Below are positions 26,291-36,400 of a stretch of 64,000 nucleotides of DNA, one piece after another. Location: contig NZ_WKJK01000017.1 of assembly GCF_009674535.1 (NCBI RefSeq), positions 1-64,000 on the forward strand, in the 5' to 3' direction. Below the pieces are notes generated by a model. The model was not told the origin of the DNA. It worked only from the letters and a program-made list of their open reading frames with translations, and ran no database searches. The translations under genes were made by a program, and so were the position numbers. This DNA is from Duganella guangzhouensis. Its GTDB lineage: Bacteria > Pseudomonadota > Gammaproteobacteria > Burkholderiales > Burkholderiaceae_D. Positions within the stretch are counted from its first letter, which is position 1, and each line of letters opens with the position of its first letter.

Positions 26291-27409
26291 ATGTCCTTGC
26301 TGTTCAGTCCTTACCAGTTAAAAGATGTCACCCTGCGCAACCGCATCGCGGTGCCGCCGATGTGCCAATACAGCGCGGTTGACGGCATGGTCAACGAATG
26401 GCATCTGGCGCATTACGCCAGCATCGCGCGCGGTGGCGCCGGGCTGGTGATCGTCGAGGCCACCGGCGTTTCGCCCGAAGGCCGCATCACGCCGGGCTGC
26501 ACCGGCTTGTGGAACGATGCCCAGGCCGAGGGCATGGCGCAGGTGGCCGCCGTCATCAGGCATGCGGGCGCGGTGCCCGGCATCCAGATCGGCCATGCCG
26601 GCCGCAAGGCCAGCGCCAACAAGCCGTGGGAGGGCGACGACCATATTCCAGCCAGTGATGCGCGCGGCTGGGAAACCCTGTCGCCGTCGGCGCTGGCGTT
26701 TGGCGGTGGCCTGTCACGCATGCCACGCGCGCTGACGCTGGACGACATCGCCCGCATTCAGCGCGATTTCGTCGCCGCCGCCGTGCGCGCGCGTGACGCC
26801 GGCTTCGAATGGCTGGAACTGCACTTCGCCCACGGCTATCTGGCGCAAAGCTTCTTCTCGGTGCACGCCAACCAGCGCACCGACCAATATGGCGGCGACG
26901 TTGTCAATCGTGGCCGCTTCCTGCTGGAGACGCTGGCGGCGGTACGCGCGGTATGGCCGGAACGCTTGCCGCTGACGGCCCGCTTCGGCGTCATCGAGTT
27001 TGACGGCCGCGACGAGGAAACCTTGGCTGAAGCCATCGGCCTGACCCGGCAGATGCGCGCCGGCGGCCTCGATATGCTGGGCGTCAGCATGGGCTTCTCG
27101 ACGCCGGAGGCGTCGGTGCCGTGGGCGCCGGCCTTGCTGGCGCCGATTGCCGGCCGGGTGCGCAAGGAGGCCGATATTCCGGTCTCGACCGCGTGGGGCA
27201 TAGCCGAACCGGCGCTGGCCGAACGCACGCTGGCGGACGGCCAGCTGGATCTGGTGATGATCGGCCGCGCCCATCTGGCCAATCCGCATTTCCCGTATGA
27301 CGCCGCGCTGGCGCTGGGCGAGGCCAAACCGGCACGCGTGCTGCCGCCGCCGTATGCGCACTGGCTGGGCCGCTATAAAGGCCCGGACGCCACCGTGGCG
27401 CAGTCCTGA
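26291..27409 (+). CDS. Old Yellow Enzyme family NADH:flavin oxidoreductase (YqjM/XenA type)
   Basis: 372-residue FMN enzyme that reduces activated C=C bonds and nitro groups. N-terminal PPMCQYSAVDG carries the redox-tuning cysteine of the YqjM/XenA subclass; HAGRKAS, the HFAHGYLAQSFFS motif and GRAHLANP are conserved FMN/substrate features. Lies 28 bp after the MDR gene and 2 bp before the efflux gene. Confidence 0.93.
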   Translation: MSLLFSPYQLKDVTLRNRIAVPPMCQYSAVDGMVNEWHLAHYASIARGGAGLVIVEATGVSPEGRITPGCTGLWNDAQAEGMAQVAAVIRHAGAVPGIQIGHAGRKASANKPWEGDDHIPASDARGWETLSPSALAFGGGLSRMPRALTLDDIARIQRDFVAAAVRARDAGFEWLELHFAHGYLAQSFFSVHANQRTDQYGGDVVNRGRFLLETLAAVRAVWPERLPLTARFGVIEFDGRDEETLAEAIGLTRQMRAGGLDMLGVSMGFSTPEASVPWAPALLAPIAGRVRKEADIPVSTAWGIAEPALAERTLADGQLDLVMIGRAHLANPHFPYDAALALGEAKPARVLPPPYAHWLGRYKGPDATVAQS

Positions 27410-27411
27410 GC

Positions 27412-28830
27412 ATGCCCGCGATGAGCAACGCCACGCGCGACTTCGATGCGACCCGCCTGCGCTGGGTGACCTGGCTGGTGACCGGGGCGATGTTTATGGA
27501 AATCCTCGACGGCGCCATCATCGGCCCGGCGCTGCCGGCCATGGCGCGCGCGTTCGGGGTGACGCCGCTGGAACTCAACATCGGCATCAGCGCCTATTTG
27601 CTGGCGGTCGGTATCTTCATCCCGGCCAGCGGCTGGATCGCGGACCGCTACGGCACGCGCCGGGTGTTCATGGGCGCGATCGCGCTGTTCACTGTCAGCT
27701 CGGCGCTGTGCGCCATGGTGCACACGCTGCCGTCGTTTGTGGCGGTGCGCATCGTGCAGGGCTTCAGCGGCGCGCTGATGGTGCCGGTGGGGCGCCTGGT
27801 CATCCTGCGCAAGATGCCGCAGGAACGGCTGATGGCGGCGATGTCGGCGCTGGTATGGCCGGCGCTGGTGGCACCGGTGCTGGGGCCGCCGCTGGGCGGC
27901 TTCATCGCCCAGCACATCGGCTGGCACTGGATCTTCCTGATGAATGTGCCGCTGGGCGTGCTGGCGCTGTTTGCCGCCTGGCGTCTGGTGCCGGACGTGC
28001 GCGGCGACCAGCGCACCCGCTTCGACTGGCCCGGCTTCCTGCTGTGCGGCGCCGGCACCTTCACCCTGCTCAGCGGGCTGGAGCGGCTGGCGGGACAAGT
28101 CGATGCCGTCAATCTGCTGCTGTGCGGCGGCGGGTTGGTGCTGCTGACCGCCGCTTTCCGCCATTTCGGCCGCGCCAGCGAGCCGATGCTGGCGCTGACA
28201 TCCTTGAGCGTGCCCACCTTCCGCATCACCGTGTTCGGTGGCACGATGGCGCGGATGGCGATCGGCGCCGCGCCGTTTTTGCTGGTGCTGATGTTCCAGG
28301 TCGGCTTTGGCCACGACGCCACCACCTCCGGCCTGCTGGTGCTGGCGCTATTCGCCGGCAACCTGCTGATGAAAACCATCACCACCCAGATTCTGCGGGT
28401 GTTCGGTTATCGCCGCGTCTTGCTGGGCAATGGCGCGTTGTGCGCGGCCAGTCTGGTGGCTTGTGCCGCGCTCAACGTCGACACGCCGCTGTGGTTGACG
28501 GTGCTGGTGCTGCTGTTTGCCGGCATGACGCGCTCGATGCAGTTCACCGCGCTCGGCACCATCGGCTTTGCCGACATTCCCAAACAGGATATGGCGCACG
28601 CCAATGGCTTGTCCAACACCATCAGCCAGCTCGGCATGGCGGCCGGCATCACGCTGGCGGCGATGTCGGTTCGGGTGGCGCACACCGTGCTGGACGGCCC
28701 GGCCGCGAACGATTACCGGATCGCGTTCCTGGTGCTGGCGCTGGCGGTCGTGGCCAGCCTGGTCGGCATCGCCCGCCTGCCGCGCGACGCCGGCAACCAC
28801 TTCATCGACCGAGGCAAGCGCGGCCGCTAA
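27412..28830 (+). CDS. MFS drug efflux transporter, DHA2 family
   Basis: 472-residue inner-membrane proton antiporter with about 14 predicted helices. Signatures are LDGAIIGPALPAM (TM1), ADRYGTRRVF (loop 2-3) and the antiporter motif around LVAPVLGPPLGG. Most like HsrA/EmrB-type pumps, without a partner adaptor gene here. The start codon lies 2 bp past the OYE stop, so the four genes 24777-28830 form one unit for modifying and expelling toxic organics. Confidence 0.9.
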   Translation: MPAMSNATRDFDATRLRWVTWLVTGAMFMEILDGAIIGPALPAMARAFGVTPLELNIGISAYLLAVGIFIPASGWIADRYGTRRVFMGAIALFTVSSALCAMVHTLPSFVAVRIVQGFSGALMVPVGRLVILRKMPQERLMAAMSALVWPALVAPVLGPPLGGFIAQHIGWHWIFLMNVPLGVLALFAAWRLVPDVRGDQRTRFDWPGFLLCGAGTFTLLSGLERLAGQVDAVNLLLCGGGLVLLTAAFRHFGRASEPMLALTSLSVPTFRITVFGGTMARMAIGAAPFLLVLMFQVGFGHDATTSGLLVLALFAGNLLMKTITTQILRVFGYRRVLLGNGALCAASLVACAALNVDTPLWLTVLVLLFAGMTRSMQFTALGTIGFADIPKQDMAHANGLSNTISQLGMAAGITLAAMSVRVAHTVLDGPAANDYRIAFLVLALAVVASLVGIARLPRDAGNHFIDRGKRGR

Positions 28831-28831
28831 T

Positions 28832-28945
28832 TCAACGGCGTTGATTCTGGCGGTAGAGCCAGGGATGGCGGTGCATGGGCTGCATCGCGATCAGTTTAAG
28901 AATGGCGACGGTGATGCGGGCCAGGTGGCGCGGAACAGTATGCAT
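28832..28945 (-). CDS. Possible 37-residue small protein
   Basis: A short frame, basic and partly hydrophobic (MHTVPRHLARITVAILKL...), with a good GGGAG Shine-Dalgarno 5 nt before its ATG. I do not recognise a family. The rest of the 28831-29161 stretch holds no gene I can support; it is upstream of the guanidine riboswitch. Confidence 0.3.
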   Translation of the reverse strand: MHTVPRHLARITVAILKLIAMQPMHRHPWLYRQNQRR

Positions 28946-29161
28946 GGGTTCTCCCGGTTGAACGACTCTAGCGTTGAAGAGCAATTCCGATGCCCGCGCC
29001 ATGCATCCGGTTTGAGCGTCAGCTGCACACATGTGGTGCTCGGTTGCACCATGGAGGTGCCAATCAGGCGCGCGCAGCCCCGAAAAAGCTGGCACAGGTT
29101 TTGCTGCACTGATAAGCAACGAGAGGTGGGCCGACGTCAGTTGCGCACATCTTGAGATGGT

Positions 29162-29263
29162 GGCTAGGGTTCCGGCTGTGTACACACAGCGCTGGTCCGA
29201 GAGCCGCCGGTTCTAGCCGCTACGCGGCGGGAGCTACACGGAGGGATAAAAGCCCGGGAGAAC
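29162..29263 (+). promoter_or_regulatory. Guanidine-I (ykkC) riboswitch aptamer
   Basis: The sequence carries the conserved blocks of the class in order: CTAGGGTTCCGG, CTGGTCCGAGAG, then ACACGGAGGGATAAAAGCCC and GGGAGA. This class binds guanidinium and turns on uptake, efflux or degradation genes. The downstream operon (importer, two DUF1989 proteins, biotin carboxylase, allophanate hydrolase) is the known guanidine-degradation set. The bounds are approximate because I placed P1 by motif only. Confidence 0.93.
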
Positions 29264-29296
29264 GATTACGCCAGTGATCGCTCGCCTCCCGTTTTG
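29255..29296 (+). terminator. Riboswitch-controlled terminator
   Basis: CGGGAG (29255-29260) pairs with CTCCCG (29286-29291), with an inner CGAT/ATCG helix, followed by TTTTG. The left arm uses the last bases of the aptamer (CCCGGGAGA), so ligand-bound aptamer and terminator exclude each other: a transcriptional on-switch. Confidence 0.75.
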
Positions 29297-29318
29297 TCCA
29301 ACCTAACGGAGCTCCTAC

Positions 29319-30320
29319 ATGCGCATCTTCCAATTGCACCGCATTCTTCGTCGTTCGCTGCTCACGCTGGCAGCCTGCAGTTTTGCTCTGGGCGCGACCG
29401 CGCCGGCCCGCGCCGAAATCAAGGTCGGCCTGTCCGACTGGCCGGGCTGGGTGGCCTGGTATGTGGCGGAACAGCAGGGCTACTTCAAAAAGAACGGCGC
29501 CGACGTCAAGCTGGTCTGGTTCGGTAATTACACCGATTCGGTGGCGGCGCTGTCGGCCGGCCGCCTGGACGCCAACTCGCAAACCTGGTCGGACACCATG
29601 GCGCCGCTGGCCAAGAAGGTCGATCTGAAAGCGGTTCTGGTCAACGACAATTCGGCCGGCAACGACGCGCTGATGGTGTCGCCGAAAATCCATTCCTTCG
29701 CTGAACTCAAGGGCAAGCGCATCGCGCTGGAGCAGTACAGCATCTCGCACTTCGTGCTGGCCACCGCGCTGGCAAAGAACGGCATGTCGATCAAGGATGT
29801 CAACGTGGTCAACCTGTCGGCTGGCGATGCGGCGGCAGCCTTCATGGCGGGCCGCGTCGATGCCGCCGTGGTGTGGAATCCGTGGGTGAGCAAGATCGAA
29901 ACCAGCGGCAAGGGCCGCGCGCTATTCACCTCGCGCGACATGCCGGGCCTGATTCCGGACCTGCTGGTCGCCAACGGCAAATCGCTGCGCGACAAGAACA
30001 AGCGCCAGGAACTGGTTGGCATGATACGCGCGTGGTTCGAGGCCGAAGCCTATATCCGCAGCCATCCCGATGATGCGGTCAAAGTCATGTCGAAAGTGGT
30101 GGGCCTGAAGCCGGCCGAATACAAGGTGTTCCTGCCGGGTACCCGCTTCTTCGGCGCCGCTGAAAATACCACCGCCTTCGCGCCGTCCTCGCCGGAGTCG
30201 CTGCTGGCATCCGCACCAGTGATCTACCGCTTCCTCAGCGAGAACAAGCTGATCGCCGGTACGGTGGATTACAGCGCCGGCCTGGATAGCTCGCTGCTGC
30301 AAGACGCGCTGAAAAAATGA
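29319..30320 (+). CDS. Guanidine ABC importer substrate-binding protein (NitT/TauT type)
   Basis: 333 residues. Signal peptide of about 30 residues ending ARA-E, then a type II binding fold (KVGLSDWPGWVAWYVAEQQGYFKKNG, MVSPKIHSFAELKGKRIALE, VDAAVVWNPW). First gene behind the guanidine-I riboswitch, overlapping the permease by 4 bp. Family members carry nitrate, taurine or riboflavin precursors; guanidine is inferred from the riboswitch and operon. Confidence 0.92.
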   Translation: MRIFQLHRILRRSLLTLAACSFALGATAPARAEIKVGLSDWPGWVAWYVAEQQGYFKKNGADVKLVWFGNYTDSVAALSAGRLDANSQTWSDTMAPLAKKVDLKAVLVNDNSAGNDALMVSPKIHSFAELKGKRIALEQYSISHFVLATALAKNGMSIKDVNVVNLSAGDAAAAFMAGRVDAAVVWNPWVSKIETSGKGRALFTSRDMPGLIPDLLVANGKSLRDKNKRQELVGMIRAWFEAEAYIRSHPDDAVKVMSKVVGLKPAEYKVFLPGTRFFGAAENTTAFAPSSPESLLASAPVIYRFLSENKLIAGTVDYSAGLDSSLLQDALKK

Positions 30321-31159
30321 AGCCGATGCAGAACGACCTTTCCGCTCTGCCCAAGCGGGTGCGCAACCGGCGCTCGCCATGGGCGGTGCACGGCGAGCTG
30401 GATGGACGCGCGCGGCTGCTGCTGGCCTGCGTTGGCTTCGGCGTGCCGTTCGCGCTCTGGCTGCTGATCTCCCTCGAAGGCTGGGCCGATCCGGTGTTCC
30501 TACCGCCGCCATGGCAGGTGGCCGCGCAGGTACTGGACTGGTACCGCGAGGGCGATCTGACCACCGACATCCTGGTCAGCATCAGCCGCGTGCTGGGTGG
30601 TTTCCTGCTGTCGGCGGCGATCGCGCTGCCGCTCGGCGTGGTGATCGCCACCTGCGCACCGGTGCGCGCGTTGCTGGAACCGCTGACGGAGTTCTCGCGT
30701 TATCTGCCGGCGGTGGCCTTCATCCCGCTGATCATGCTGTGGGTCGGCATTGAGGAAAGCGCGAAGATCACCGTGATCTGGGTTGGCGTGTTCTTCCAGA
30801 TGGTGCTGATGATCGCCGAGGATGTGATCCGTGTGCCGGCCGCGCCGGTGGAGGCGGCGCGCACCATGGGCGCCACCAACGAGGAAATCATCCGCCATGT
30901 GCTGATACCGGCGGCGCGACCGGCCATGCTGACTACGCTGCGTTCCACCATGTGCCTGGCGTGGACCTATCTGGTGGTGGCGGAGCTGGTGGCGGCGAAT
31001 TCCGGCCTGGGCTTCTCGATTCTGAAGGCGCAGCGCTTCCTGCAGACTGACCGCATCTTCACCGGCATTCTGCTGATCGGCCTGATCGGGCTGTTGACCG
31101 ATCAGGCATTCCGCTGGCTGCACCGGCGCTGCTTCCCCTGGTATCACCTGAGAGGATAA
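30317..31159 (+). CDS. Guanidine ABC importer permease
   Basis: 280 residues, inner-membrane permease of the SsuC/TauC family with about six helices. The EAA-loop motif is at EAARTMGATNEEIIRHVLIPAARPAML and contacts the ATPase. A 4-bp overlap with the binding protein and a 3-bp gap to the ATPase show one translation unit. Confidence 0.93.
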   Translation: MKPMQNDLSALPKRVRNRRSPWAVHGELDGRARLLLACVGFGVPFALWLLISLEGWADPVFLPPPWQVAAQVLDWYREGDLTTDILVSISRVLGGFLLSAAIALPLGVVIATCAPVRALLEPLTEFSRYLPAVAFIPLIMLWVGIEESAKITVIWVGVFFQMVLMIAEDVIRVPAAPVEAARTMGATNEEIIRHVLIPAARPAMLTTLRSTMCLAWTYLVVAELVAANSGLGFSILKAQRFLQTDRIFTGILLIGLIGLLTDQAFRWLHRRCFPWYHLRG

Positions 31160-31162
31160 GTC

Positions 31163-32011
31163 ATGACACCCAAGATTTCTGTATGCGGCCTGTATAAATA
31201 TTACGGCCGCAGGGGAGCGCGCACCCTGGCGCTTCAGCATGTGGACCTGGATATCGCCCCCGGCGAGTTCGTGACGCTGGTCGGCGCCTCCGGCTGCGGC
31301 AAGTCGACGCTGCTGCGCACCATCGCCGGCCTGGAGGAATACGAGGACGGTACCATCCGCTGCAACGACAAGGACGTTGATGGTCCCGGACCGGATCGCG
31401 CCATGGTGTTTCAGAGCTATAGCCTGTATCCGTGGCTGACGGTCAGCGCCAATATCCGCTTCTGTCGCCGCCTGGCTCACCAGCGCGCGCAGACCAGCAG
31501 CGAGATCGAAATCGCCAGCGGCCGCGCCGATGCGCTGATCGATCTGATGGGACTGCGCCATGTGGCCGATGCCTATCCGGCCGAACTATCCGGCGGCATG
31601 CAGCAGCGCGTGGCGATCGCCCGCGCGCTGATGTCGCGCCCCGACGTGCTGTTGATGGATGAACCGTTTGGCGCGCTGGATGCGCAAACCCGCGAAGTGA
31701 TGCACGACCTGATACGCCATGTGTATCAGCTGGAGAAAACGACGGTGGTGTTTGTCACCCACGACGTGGAAGAGGCGATCTATCTCGGCCAGCGCGTGGT
31801 GGTGATGGCGCCGCATCCCGGCCGCATCGATTCCGTGCTGGAGGTGCCGTTTGGTGCCGAGCGCGATCAGGATCTGAAGCTGGCGCCGGAATTCCTGCAA
31901 CTGAAGCGCCAGATCCTGCAGCGCATCCGCGAAACCTCCGGCGTGCGCACCGACCTTGAACAACTTGAAAAACTGACCCGTACCGCATCCGCAGAAAGGA
32001 ATGCATCATGA
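31163..32011 (+). CDS. Guanidine ABC importer ATPase
   Basis: 282 residues. Walker A GASGCGKS (41-48, K47), Q-loop MVFQSYSLYPW, signature LSGGMQQRVAIARAL, Walker B VLLMDEPFGALD, H-loop FVTHDVEEA. Cytoplasmic motor of the NitT/TauT-type importer. Overlaps the next gene by 4 bp. Confidence 0.95.
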   Translation: MTPKISVCGLYKYYGRRGARTLALQHVDLDIAPGEFVTLVGASGCGKSTLLRTIAGLEEYEDGTIRCNDKDVDGPGPDRAMVFQSYSLYPWLTVSANIRFCRRLAHQRAQTSSEIEIASGRADALIDLMGLRHVADAYPAELSGGMQQRVAIARALMSRPDVLLMDEPFGALDAQTREVMHDLIRHVYQLEKTTVVFVTHDVEEAIYLGQRVVVMAPHPGRIDSVLEVPFGAERDQDLKLAPEFLQLKRQILQRIRETSGVRTDLEQLEKLTRTASAERNAS

Positions 32012-32778
32012 TCGCATTCGATAACGAAACCGCCGCCCAAGCCGCCTTGCTGGCGCCAGACCTGGATCCCGCCCGCGTGCTGTGGACCGAACGCTTTCCC
32101 GGTGGCGCGCACTGGTCGTACCGCGCGCGGCGCGGCACCACGCTGCGCTTCATCGATGTCGATGGCGGCGCCAACGCGTCGGTGCTGCTGTACCGCGCCG
32201 ACGAGCGTCACGAGCGCCTGAATATTCCGGATACGCTGAAAGCCCAGCACACCGCGCATCTGAGCGCAGGCCATGTGCTGTATTCCGACATGGGCCGCAT
32301 CCTGGCCTCGGTCAGCCGCGATACGGTTGGCTGGCACGACCCGTTGTGCGGCGTATCGGACGCCGCCATGGTGCAGCAGCGTTATGGCAGCCATCGTTAT
32401 CAGGAACACCGCAACGCCATGCACCGCAACGGCAAGGACAGTCTGCTGGTCGAAATGGGCAAGTGGGGACTGGGCCTGCGCGATTTTGTGCCGGGCGTGA
32501 ACCTGTTTTCCAAGGTGATGGTGAACAGCGACGGTGCGCTGCGTTTCGTGCCGGGTCATTCGCGTGCTGGCGCTTTGGTGGAGCTGCGTTGCGAGATGGA
32601 CGTGCTGGTGCTGATCTCAACCGCGCCGCATCCGCTCGATCCACGCGCCGATTACGCGCCGGGCAAAGTCGCGCTGGTGGCCTGGGATTCCGGCACCGCC
32701 GGCGCCGACGACATTTGCCGCCTGTCCTGCGCTGAAAACGGCCGCGGCTTCCAGAACACTGAAATCATCTATCGCTAA
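32008..32778 (+). CDS. Carboxyguanidine deiminase subunit (DUF1989, UAAP2-type)
   Basis: 256 residues, DUF1989 family, the longer of the two urea-carboxylase-associated proteins. Recognisable stretches are FPGGAHWSYRARRGTTLRFID, LSAGHVLYSDMGRILASV and DFVPGVNLFSKVMV. In the guanidine pathway described by Schneider and colleagues, the pair CgdA/CgdB removes ammonia from carboxyguanidine to give allophanate. I cannot tell which symbol belongs to which subunit. A 4-bp overlap with the ATPase; 9-bp gap to the partner gene. Confidence 0.9.
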   Translation: MIAFDNETAAQAALLAPDLDPARVLWTERFPGGAHWSYRARRGTTLRFIDVDGGANASVLLYRADERHERLNIPDTLKAQHTAHLSAGHVLYSDMGRILASVSRDTVGWHDPLCGVSDAAMVQQRYGSHRYQEHRNAMHRNGKDSLLVEMGKWGLGLRDFVPGVNLFSKVMVNSDGALRFVPGHSRAGALVELRCEMDVLVLISTAPHPLDPRADYAPGKVALVAWDSGTAGADDICRLSCAENGRGFQNTEIIYR

Positions 32779-32787
32779 GGAGACATC

Positions 32788-33435
32788 ATGCAAACGCTCA
32801 GCGAAAGCAAGCTTGACGCGGCTCACGCCTTGTCCGACACCTATCTGCCGGCCGGCGAACCGTGGCTGCACAAACTGAAACGCGGCCAGACCATGCGCAT
32901 CGTCGACCTGGAAGGCAATCAGGCGGTGGACACGATTTTCTACAACGCCGATGACAACGAGGAAAGCTACAGCGTCACCGACACGCTGCTGCGCCAGGGC
33001 GGCATCTATCTGTCCACTGGCTCGGTGCTGTATTCGAATCGTGGCCGCGCCATGCTGACCATCGTGGCCGATACCTGCGGCCGTCACGACACGCTGGGCG
33101 GCGCCTGCGCGGCCGAGAGCAACACCGTTCGTTACGCGCATCAGAAAAAATTCATGCATAGCTGCCGTGACAACTATCTGCTGGCGATGGCGCACGCTGA
33201 TATCGGCTTGGGTAAGCGCGATCTGGTGCCGAACGTGAACTTCTTCATGAACGTGCCGGTGACGGAGGAGGGCAAGCTGACCTTCGAAGACGGCCTGTCC
33301 GCGCCGGGTAAATACGTCGAGCTGCGCGCCGAGATGGATGTCTGGGTGTTGGTTTCCAACTGCCCGCAGCTGAACAACCCCTGCAACGCCTACAACCCAA
33401 CCCCGGTCCGCTTCGTGATCTGGGACGCTGTCTGA
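32788..33435 (+). CDS. Carboxyguanidine deiminase subunit (DUF1989, UAAP1-type)
   Basis: 215 residues, second DUF1989 paralogue. It shares the pattern of the upstream gene: LKRGQTMRIVDLEGNQAVDTIF, GSVLYSNRGRAMLTIVADTCGRHD, LVPNVNFFMNVPV. DUF1989 proteins bind a metal through conserved Cys/His/Asp residues, and a C-G-R-H-D cluster is visible here. Thought to form a heteromer with the preceding protein. 8 bp upstream of the carboxylase. Confidence 0.9.
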   Translation: MQTLSESKLDAAHALSDTYLPAGEPWLHKLKRGQTMRIVDLEGNQAVDTIFYNADDNEESYSVTDTLLRQGGIYLSTGSVLYSNRGRAMLTIVADTCGRHDTLGGACAAESNTVRYAHQKKFMHSCRDNYLLAMAHADIGLGKRDLVPNVNFFMNVPVTEEGKLTFEDGLSAPGKYVELRAEMDVWVLVSNCPQLNNPCNAYNPTPVRFVIWDAV

Positions 33436-33443
33436 GGACTACC

Positions 33444-36400
33444 ATGTTTGAGAAAATACTGATCGCAAATCGTGGCGAGATCGCCTGCCGTGTGATCCGC
33501 ACCGCGCGCAAACTGGGCATCCGTACCGTGGCCATTTATTCGGAAGCGGACGTGGAGTCGCTGCATGTGCGCCTGGCCGACGAAGCGGTGTGCGTTGGCC
33601 CCGCCGCCGCAGCCGAAAGCTATCTGGCCGCCGACAAGGTACTGGATGCGGCGCGCCGCACCGGCGCCCAGGCGATCCACCCCGGCTATGGCTTCATGAG
33701 CGAGAACGCCGCCTTTGCCGAGGCTTGCGCGGCCGAGGGCATCGTTTTCATCGGCCCGACGCCGCATCAGATGCGCGCTTTCGGCTTGAAGCACACCGCG
33801 CGCGAACTGGCGCAACAGGCCGACGTGCCGCTGCTGCCGGGCACCGGTCTGCTGGATAGCGTGGACGAGGCGCTGGTGGCGGCGGAGCGCATTGGCTTCC
33901 CGGTGATGTTGAAGAGCACCGCCGGCGGCGGCGGCATCGGCATGCGCTTGTGCCATGACGCGAACGACCTGACATCGGCCTACGCGTCGGTGCGCCATCT
34001 GTCCGAGAATAACTTCAAGAACAGTGGCATCTATCTGGAGAAGTTCGTTCAGCGCGCGCGTCACGTTGAGGTACAGATTTTCGGCGATGGCAAGGGCGAC
34101 GTGGTATCGCTGGGCGAGCGCGATTGCTCGGTACAACGCCGTAACCAGAAGGTGATTGAAGAGACGCCGGCACCGGGACTGGCTGAAAGCACGCGTCAGG
34201 CATTGGCCGCCACCGCCGTCCGGCTGGGGAAATCGATAGCCTATCTGTCGGCCGGCACGGTGGAATATGTGCTGGATGCCGACACCGGCGCGTTCTACTT
34301 CCTGGAAGTGAACACGCGCCTGCAGGTGGAGCATGGCGTGACCGAAGAAGTGTTCGGCGTCGATCTGGTGGAGTGGATGATACGCGCCGCCGCCGGCGAG
34401 TTCGCGCTGCCGGCGCAAGCCGCGCTGGTGCCGGCAGGTCACGCCATGCAGCTACGCGTTTACGCCGAAGACCCGGCGCGCAATTTCCAGCCCTCGTCCG
34501 GCGTGCTGACGGCGGTGGACTTCGTGCCTGGCCTGCGGGTCGATACGTGGATCGAACGCGGCATCACCGTCAGCCCTTACTACGATCCGTTGCTGGCCAA
34601 GCTGATTGTGAAGACCGATAGCCGCGAGGCTTCAGTCGCGCAGTTGGTCAGCGCCTTGCAGCACAGCCGCATCGACGGCATCGAAACCAATTTGTCTTAT
34701 CTGGCGCGCATCCTGGCGTATGGCGAATTCACCGCCGGTCGCCAGATCACGCAGATGCTCGCCTCCATGGACTTCACGCCGGATACGGTGGAAGTGCTGG
34801 ATGGCGGCATTCAGACCACGGTGCAGGATTATCCCGGCCGCATGGGGCTGTGGGCGGTCGGCATTCCGCCATCGGGTCCGATGGATTCGTACGCGCACCG
34901 CGTCGCCAATCACCTGCTGGGCAACGACGGCGCCGCCGCCACGCTGGAGATGACCTTGCAGGGTGCGGTCCTGCGCTTCAATACCGCTTGCACGGTGGCG
35001 CTGGCGGGCGCCGATCTGGGCGCGTTTGTCAGCACCCCGACCGAACGGCGCGATCTCGCCAACTGGGCAGTGCACCACATCGGCGCCGGTGAAATTCTGC
35101 GCTTCACCGGTGTGCGCGGTGCCGGCGTGCGGGCTTACGTGGCGTTTGCCGGCGGACTGGATGTGCCGCAGTATCTGGGCAGCCGCGCCACCTTCACGCT
35201 TGGTCAGTTCGGCGGCCACGGTGGCCGTGCGGTGCGCGCTGGCGATATCCTGAAACTGAAACCCCAGGCGGCGCTTGCACGCGCCTTGCCTGCGACGGCG
35301 GTGCCGGCCTATAGCCATCAATGGGAAATCGCGGTGCATTACGGCCCGCACGGCGCGCCGGACTTCTTCCGCGACGACGACATCGCCATGTTCTTCGGTA
35401 CCGACTGGCAGGTGCACTTCAACTCCAGCCGTACCGGCGTGCGTCTGGTCGGGCCGAAGCCGCAATGGGCACGTACCGATGGCGGCGAGGCAGGCCTGCA
35501 TCCGTCCAACATCCACGACAATGCCTACGCCATCGGTTCGATCGACTTCACGGGCGACATGCCGGTGATCCTGGGGCCGGATGGGCCTAGCCTGGGCGGC
35601 TTTGTGTGTCCGGCGGTGATCGTGTCGGCGGATTTGTGGAAAATGGGCCAGCTCAAGCCCGGCGACACCGTGCGCTTTATCCGCGTGTCGGTGGACGAGG
35701 CGGCGGCGTTGCGCGTCGCGCAGGAGGAGGTGTTCGCAGATACTGCGACCGCGCGCCCAGTCTGGACGCCACCGCGCTCTGCGGCCGGTGACGCGCAGTC
35801 GGCCATCGCCGGCACCGCGCGTCTCGCGGACGGCACGCCGGCCGTGTTCCGCCGTGCCGGTGATGACTATCTGCTGGTGGAATTCGGCGAGCAGGTACTG
35901 GACATCAATCTGCGCTTCCGCATCCACGCGTTGATGGTGGCACTGGAGCAGGCGCAGATGGCTGGCGTGGTCGATCTGACGCCGGGTATCCGCTCACTGC
36001 AAGTGCACTTCGATCACCGCAAGCTGCCGGTCGCCGCGCTAATGGACCGCATCGCCTCGCTGGTCGCCACCCAGGGCGCGGTGGAGGACATGGTGGTGCC
36101 ATCGCGGATCGTGCATTTGCCGCTGGCCTGGAATGATACCCAGACCCGCCTGGCGATCCAGAAGTACGAAACCACCGTGCGGCCTGGCGCGCCCTGGTGC
36201 CCGAGCAATATCGAATTCATCCAGCGCATCAATGGGCTGGACAGCGTGCAGGATGTCTACGACGTGGTGTTCAACGCCAGCTACATGGTACTGGGCTTGG
36301 GCGATGTCTATCTGGGGGCGCCGGTCGCCACGCCGGTCGATCCACGTCACCGCCTGGTGACCACCAAGTACAACCCGGCACGCACCTGGACGCCGGAAAA

